DNA of 64,000 nucleotides from Pelolinea submarina. Its GTDB lineage: Bacteria; Chloroflexota; Anaerolineae; Anaerolineales; Anaerolineaceae. The notes under the pieces are model-generated. The model saw only the letters and a list, made by a program, of their open reading frames with translations, had not been told where the DNA came from and did no database searches. Positions 61,136 to 64,000 of the stretch are shown here, piece after piece. The stretch is taken from positions 744,001 through 808,000 of the forward strand of contig NZ_AP018437.1 in NCBI RefSeq assembly GCF_003966975.1, given 5' to 3'. Each line of letters begins with the position of its first letter. Position 1 is the first letter of the stretch. Both the position numbers and the translations under genes were made by a program.

Positions 61136-61165
61136 GCTTTGCTTTAAAAAGGAAACTACCAATAA

Positions 61166-62128
61166 CTAGGGGTACACACAGCGGAAACCGCGGTTGACGC
61201 CGGGGGAATGCGGGTCGTGCGCCAGGCGGTTGCCCGGGCGGGCGAAGCGGTAAATGTCCAAATAGCTGGCTCCTTTTAGCACCTTCTTCTCCCCGCTGAT
61301 CGGGCCGGTCGGGTTGCTGTTCGGCGCGTACTGGTAGTAATAAGGATCGTACCAATCCCATACCCATTCACGCACGTTGCCGCCCATGTCCAGCACGCCG
61401 TACGAGCTGGCGCCCTCCGGGTACTGGTTCACCGGGGTGGTGTCGCCGACGATGTTGTTGGCGTTGACCTGTGTCTCAGCGGGCGAGGTATTGCCCCAGG
61501 CAAATTTCAAGCCTTCCGTGCCGCGCGCGGCTTTCTCCCATTCGGCTTCGGTGGGTAGGCGCCCGCCGCTCCAGGCGCAATAATCCTGGGCGGCCTGCCA
61601 GGCGACATACACCACCGGGTGATCCGTAAAAGCCGGGTCGGTATAGCGCGGGTTGGTCTGGTCGCCGGCACTGTAAACGCAGGCGCCGGCCTGCACGCAT
61701 TGGGTATACAGCGCGTTGGTAATTTCAGTCTGGCTGATCCAGAAAGCATCCAGTGTGACCGTGCGCTGGGGGACTTCGTTGGTTTCCAGGTCGCGGTCGT
61801 ATTTGGAGGTGCCCATCACGAATTCACCCGCCGGAATGTAGACCAGGGTCATGCCGGTCAGGGGATGCGCGATGGTATTGTCGGACCCGGATGGGGTTGG
61901 CAGGGGTGTGGCGGCCACAACCGGCAGGCCGGCCTCCGGCAGAGTACCGCCTGCGGGCATGGGTGTGATGGTGGGAATGGCTGTCATGGTGGCCTCAATG
62001 GCATGCAGCAGCTCGCGCTGGGTGGTCTGCGTGGCGGCCAGGGCCGGGTCGGGAGTGGGCGAGGCCAGGGGCAGTAGTTGGCAGGCGCTGAACAGCAGGG
62101 GCAGCAGGCTGAGGGTCCATTTTTTCAT
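61166..62128 (-). CDS. Formylglycine-generating-enzyme-fold (SUMF1/PvdO) lipoprotein without catalytic cysteines
   Basis: A 320-residue secreted protein. The lipobox LLFSAC (Cys about 16) follows a short signal; the longer in-frame reading from 62260 would put the signal inside the chain, so 62128 is the start. After a Thr/Pro/Ala linker comes the FGE-sulfatase domain: GMTLVYIPAGEFVMGTSKYD (about 92), TEITNALYTQCVQAGACVYS, GGRLPTEAEWEKAARGTEGLKFAWGN, MGGNVREWVWDWYDPYYY and RGFRCVYP at the end. The two redox cysteines of true formylglycine enzymes (in the RGGSW..C...C region) are absent; here this region is KGASYLDIYRFARPGN. It probably binds something, for example a carbohydrate, rather than converting cysteines. 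A TACAAT box stands about 45 bases upstream of the ATG. Confidence 0.88.
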   Translation of the reverse strand: MKKWTLSLLPLLFSACQLLPLASPTPDPALAATQTTQRELLHAIEATMTAIPTITPMPAGGTLPEAGLPVVAATPLPTPSGSDNTIAHPLTGMTLVYIPAGEFVMGTSKYDRDLETNEVPQRTVTLDAFWISQTEITNALYTQCVQAGACVYSAGDQTNPRYTDPAFTDHPVVYVAWQAAQDYCAWSGGRLPTEAEWEKAARGTEGLKFAWGNTSPAETQVNANNIVGDTTPVNQYPEGASSYGVLDMGGNVREWVWDWYDPYYYQYAPNSNPTGPISGEKKVLKGASYLDIYRFARPGNRLAHDPHSPGVNRGFRCVYP

Positions 62129-62345
62129 TGGGTTCACGTCCGGATACAGGGATTGACTTGCTTGCAGATATTGTATCATCGCGCTGGGATGCCTGTTCAA
62201 AAGACAGAAATTGACTGTTTTTATGCAAAAGTCTTTCCCCTTTTGCGATTTTATCATCAATAAAAATGAAAGAAAGGTTAGCTGTTATTAATATAACGTT
62301 AATGAAGAATTTGTAATTTTTAAGGTTCGTAATATAAATTGCCTA

Positions 62346-62376
62346 TTGACTTTTGTATATTTTTCATTAATATAAT
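62346..62376 (+). promoter_or_regulatory. Probable promoter of the cysteine-rich protein gene
   Basis: TTGACT (62346-62351), a 19-base spacer and TATAAT (62371-62376) open a leader of about 180 bases before the ATG at 62561. This is the third 19-base-spaced promoter in the window. Confidence 0.6.
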
Positions 62377-62400
62377 GTTTACAACTGAATATTTTCAAAT

Positions 62401-62515
62401 GAAAGCGATGAAACTGTGCACATAAATGGTCGCTGAAATGGGGTAAGCCGCCTAACCCATGGAGTGCGCAGTGGAGCGAGTAGCGAAACCGGTCATGTAC
62501 GAAAATGGCCGGTAA
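62401..62515 (+). promoter_or_regulatory. Structured 5' leader, candidate riboswitch or RNA thermometer of unknown class
   Basis: ACTGTGCA (62413-62420) pairs over a distance with TGCGCAGT (62465-62472; one G-T). Inside it, ATGGGG (62438-62443) pairs with CCCAT (62456-62460). After it, ACCGGTCAT (62488-62496) and ATGGCCGGT (62505-62513) make a stable hairpin with an 8-base loop. AGCGA occurs three times (62404, 62475, 62482) and can compete for TCGCT (62430-62434), allowing switching. The order of short motifs (GCACA, AAGCC, CCTAA, GTAGCG, ACCG) loosely recalls the class I cyclic-di-GMP riboswitch, but the GNRA-loop hairpin of that class is not evident. The assignment is therefore open. Confidence 0.45.
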
Positions 62516-62560
62516 TTTGTTTAATATGTCTTAAAAATATTATAAAAATTGGAGGGAAGT

Positions 62561-64000
62561 ATGAGAAAGTCATTAATAATATTTAAGAGGATCACTTGCG
62601 CTCTCGGAATCCTATTCATCGTTTTAGGAGTTGTCCCGGTTCCGGCAGTCAGTGTGATCAGTGAGGTAGCTGCCAGCTCCATCGATCAAGCTGAAGGCGC
62701 ATCGTTGGCATTGCCGCAATTCAGCAGTGTCAATGTGGTGGATGAGCTGTCAACTGCCAAGGCGGAAAGCGTCATTATGTCACTGCCGCACTTCACAACC
62801 ATCAGCCTGGTGGATGCCCTTTCGCAAGAAGGCGGCGAACCACCGGCGGGCGATGGCGGCGGTGATACCGGCGGCGGGGGTGGAGATACCGGCGGCGAGG
62901 GCGGAGATACCGGCGGCGAAGGTGGAGATACCGGCGGCGAAGGTGGAGACACTGGCGGCGAAGGTGGAGACACCGGCGGCGAAGGTGGAGACATCGGCGG
63001 CGAAGGTGGAGACACTGGCGGCGAAGGTGGAGACACCGGCGACGAATGTGTAGGCGAAGAATGTATTCCAGTAACAGGCGAAACTTTTGGTGGTTGTGGA
63101 TATTCTCCCTGGGGCGAATGTTCTGTGACTTGTGGAACCGGTACGCAAACCAGAACGCTTTGGTGGGGCAATCCTGGCCAATGCAAAGACCTGACTCAAA
63201 CCTGCACGATGCCTCCCTGTTGTGCTGCTCGTGTAGAATGCTCAACAGCATGCGGACAAGCTGCGCAGGACCTACCGGATGGTTTATGTGGAACGCACCA
63301 TTGCGATGCTACCGCTGCTTGCTGTGTACCAGAAAATGGCCATTGTGATGCCAACGAAGAATGCTGTGGCGGCCTGACCTGCACCGGCAACAAATGCAAA
63401 GTGCCGGCGCCTGCCTGTAAGACCGAAGGCATGCCTTGCGGCGGCAGCAACACCTGCTGCGGCGATTTGGAATGCTACCAGAAACCCGGCCAGGAAAATG
63501 AAAAATGCTGGCCTCCCATGACCCCGGTGGACTGCCAATACCATTATGGAGATTGCACATGCGGAGCTTGGGGCTGCTGGCGGTACCTTGTAGTTGATCA
63601 GTATCCGCAAAATGGCGGGGCTGCCTGCCCAACGGCATGGTTTATCCCTTGCGGTGACCCGGTGGATTGCGAAGGGTCATGGAGTGAATGCTCCGGCCCG
63701 TGCGGCACGACTGGCACGATAACTTACACGATAACTACTCCGGCCGAAAATGGCGGCGCAGCCTGTGCTTACCCGGATGGGGCAACCCAATCCTGCCAGA
63801 ACGACGCCTGCGCACCTGAAGAAGAGTGCCCGACTTATTGTGATTATCCCGGCGGAACAGTACCGGACGGTCAGGGCGGACAAAAGACCTGCGCAGCTAC
63901 AGCGGCTTGCCCGGTGGACTGCGTGTTAGGCGATTTCGGTCCCTGCTCGGCCACTTGCGGCGGCGGTACTCAGACCCAGATTATTGAGGTACCCGCTCAG
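62561..64000 (+). CDS. Secreted cysteine-rich protein with glycine repeats, knottin-like clusters and TSP1-like modules (3' end outside window)
   Basis: The frame is open from ATG 62561 (after GGAGGG) to the window end, 480 codons, no stop. A signal peptide (about 1-33) is followed by two diverged copies of an 18-residue motif (ASLALPQFSSVNVVDELS and SVIMSLPHFTTISLVDALS, about 47-86). Nine 7-residue units DTGGEGG (about 102-164) act as a flexible spacer. Then comes a cysteine-dense region. First is a thrombospondin type 1-like module, YSPWGECSVTCGTGTQTRT, near 181-199. Next are two knottin-like clusters, CDANEECCGGLTCTGNKC (about 262-279) and CKTEGMPCGGSNTCCGDLEC (about 286-305). Two further TSP1-like modules begin GSWSECSGPCG (about 372) and GDFGPCSATCGGG (about 458), with NGGAAC and QSCQNDAC tails. 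TSP1 and knottin modules mainly belong to animals, so their combination in a bacterial surface protein is unusual. Likely an adhesive or binding protein; function unknown. Confidence 0.88.
   Translation, partial: MRKSLIIFKRITCALGILFIVLGVVPVPAVSVISEVAASSIDQAEGASLALPQFSSVNVVDELSTAKAESVIMSLPHFTTISLVDALSQEGGEPPAGDGGGDTGGGGGDTGGEGGDTGGEGGDTGGEGGDTGGEGGDTGGEGGDIGGEGGDTGGEGGDTGDECVGEECIPVTGETFGGCGYSPWGECSVTCGTGTQTRTLWWGNPGQCKDLTQTCTMPPCCAARVECSTACGQAAQDLPDGLCGTHHCDATAACCVPENGHCDANEECCGGLTCTGNKCKVPAPACKTEGMPCGGSNTCCGDLECYQKPGQENEKCWPPMTPVDCQYHYGDCTCGAWGCWRYLVVDQYPQNGGAACPTAWFIPCGDPVDCEGSWSECSGPCGTTGTITYTITTPAENGGAACAYPDGATQSCQNDACAPEEECPTYCDYPGGTVPDGQGGQKTCAATAACPVDCVLGDFGPCSATCGGGTQTQIIEVPAQ
62864..63052 (+). 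repeat. Nine tandem 21-bp repeats coding for DTGGEGG
   Basis: Units start at 62864, 62885 and every 21 bases to 63032, each reading GAT/GAC-ACC/ACT-GGC-GGC-GAA-GGT-GGA with small changes (one unit has ATC, giving Ile; the first has GGG for Glu; the last is degenerate). The period keeps the frame, so copy number changes would lengthen or shorten the spacer without breaking the protein. Confidence 0.95.

Noticed and set aside
62401-62515. Firm assignment of the leader as a cyclic-di-GMP riboswitch
   Set aside because: Only scattered short motifs agree; the characteristic GNRA-capped hairpin and receptor could not be laid out, so the class is left open.
62864-63052. Possible CRISPR array
   Set aside because: The 21-bp units are directly adjacent without spacers and are in-frame coding repeats.
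62686-63251. Minus-strand frames with Pro/Ser or Arg/Leu repeats
   Set aside because: Antisense or out-of-frame readings of the 21-bp repeats in the cysteine-rich gene.

Overview
The window looks like a chromosomal segment of an anaerobic, heterotrophic bacterium, most probably a member of the Chloroflexota close to class Anaerolineae. This is inference from several signs: a 1190-residue pyruvate:ferredoxin oxidoreductase, abundant sugar-uptake genes, many Sec-type lipoproteins, an enormous tandem-repeat surface protein, and short dispersed repeats of kinds common in environmental Chloroflexota genomes. No rRNA, tRNA, CRISPR array, phage or transposase gene was found. The window begins inside one gene and ends inside another.

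Bases 1-10736 (+ strand) form an L-arabinose (or arabinofuranose/galactofuranose) utilisation locus. It encodes a substrate-binding protein (5' end missing), two permeases, a double ATPase, a creatinase/Xaa-Pro-peptidase-fold protein that has lost most metal ligands, then ribulokinase, ribulose-5-phosphate 4-epimerase and arabinose isomerase, and a LacI-type regulator. A 41-codon small frame is wedged between the second permease and the ATPase. Bases 10859-25141 are one gene for a 4760-residue secreted, membrane-anchored protein built of cadherin-like 'tandem-95' modules. It contains three visibly amplified blocks. Ribosomal protein S21 and IF-1 follow, preceded by a structured leader.

Bases 25902-34949 (- strand) hold a dihydroorotate-dehydrogenase-like protein, pyruvate:ferredoxin oxidoreductase, a Nudix hydrolase, a lipoprotein, a prohibitin/SPFH protein, D-aminoacyl-tRNA deacylase, tryptophanyl-tRNA synthetase and a SelW-like protein. 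Next come a phosphoglycosyl transferase (+), a BMP-type lipoprotein (-), a phosphohexomutase (+) with a long leader, and an ADP-ribosylglycohydrolase.

From about 53.3 kb down to 38.5 kb runs a nearly continuous minus-strand series: DUF951, an MGDG-synthase-like glycosyltransferase, TsaE, TsaB, type-4 uracil-DNA glycosylase, then a surface-polysaccharide cluster (UDP-sugar dehydrogenase, epimerase, flippase, glycosyltransferases, a polytopic GT-C-like enzyme). The initiating phosphoglycosyl transferase sits apart at 35 kb.

Bases 53331-60924 carry a site-2 protease, a TyrA-like Rossmann protein, a GIY-YIG protein, a galactokinase-like GHMP kinase, a phosphoribosyltransferase, Ogt, Era, a lysoplasmalogenase-like protein and a YitT protein. 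The gene-free 0.8 kb at 57.06-57.85 kb holds nested dispersed repeats and a candidate small RNA.

The right end has a formylglycine-enzyme-fold lipoprotein. It also has the start of a secreted cysteine-rich protein (62561 to the window end) that combines nine 7-residue glycine-rich repeats, knottin-like cysteine clusters and thrombospondin-type-1-like modules, behind a structured leader RNA. That protein, the giant repeat protein and the ligand-poor M24 protein are the most unusual items here.
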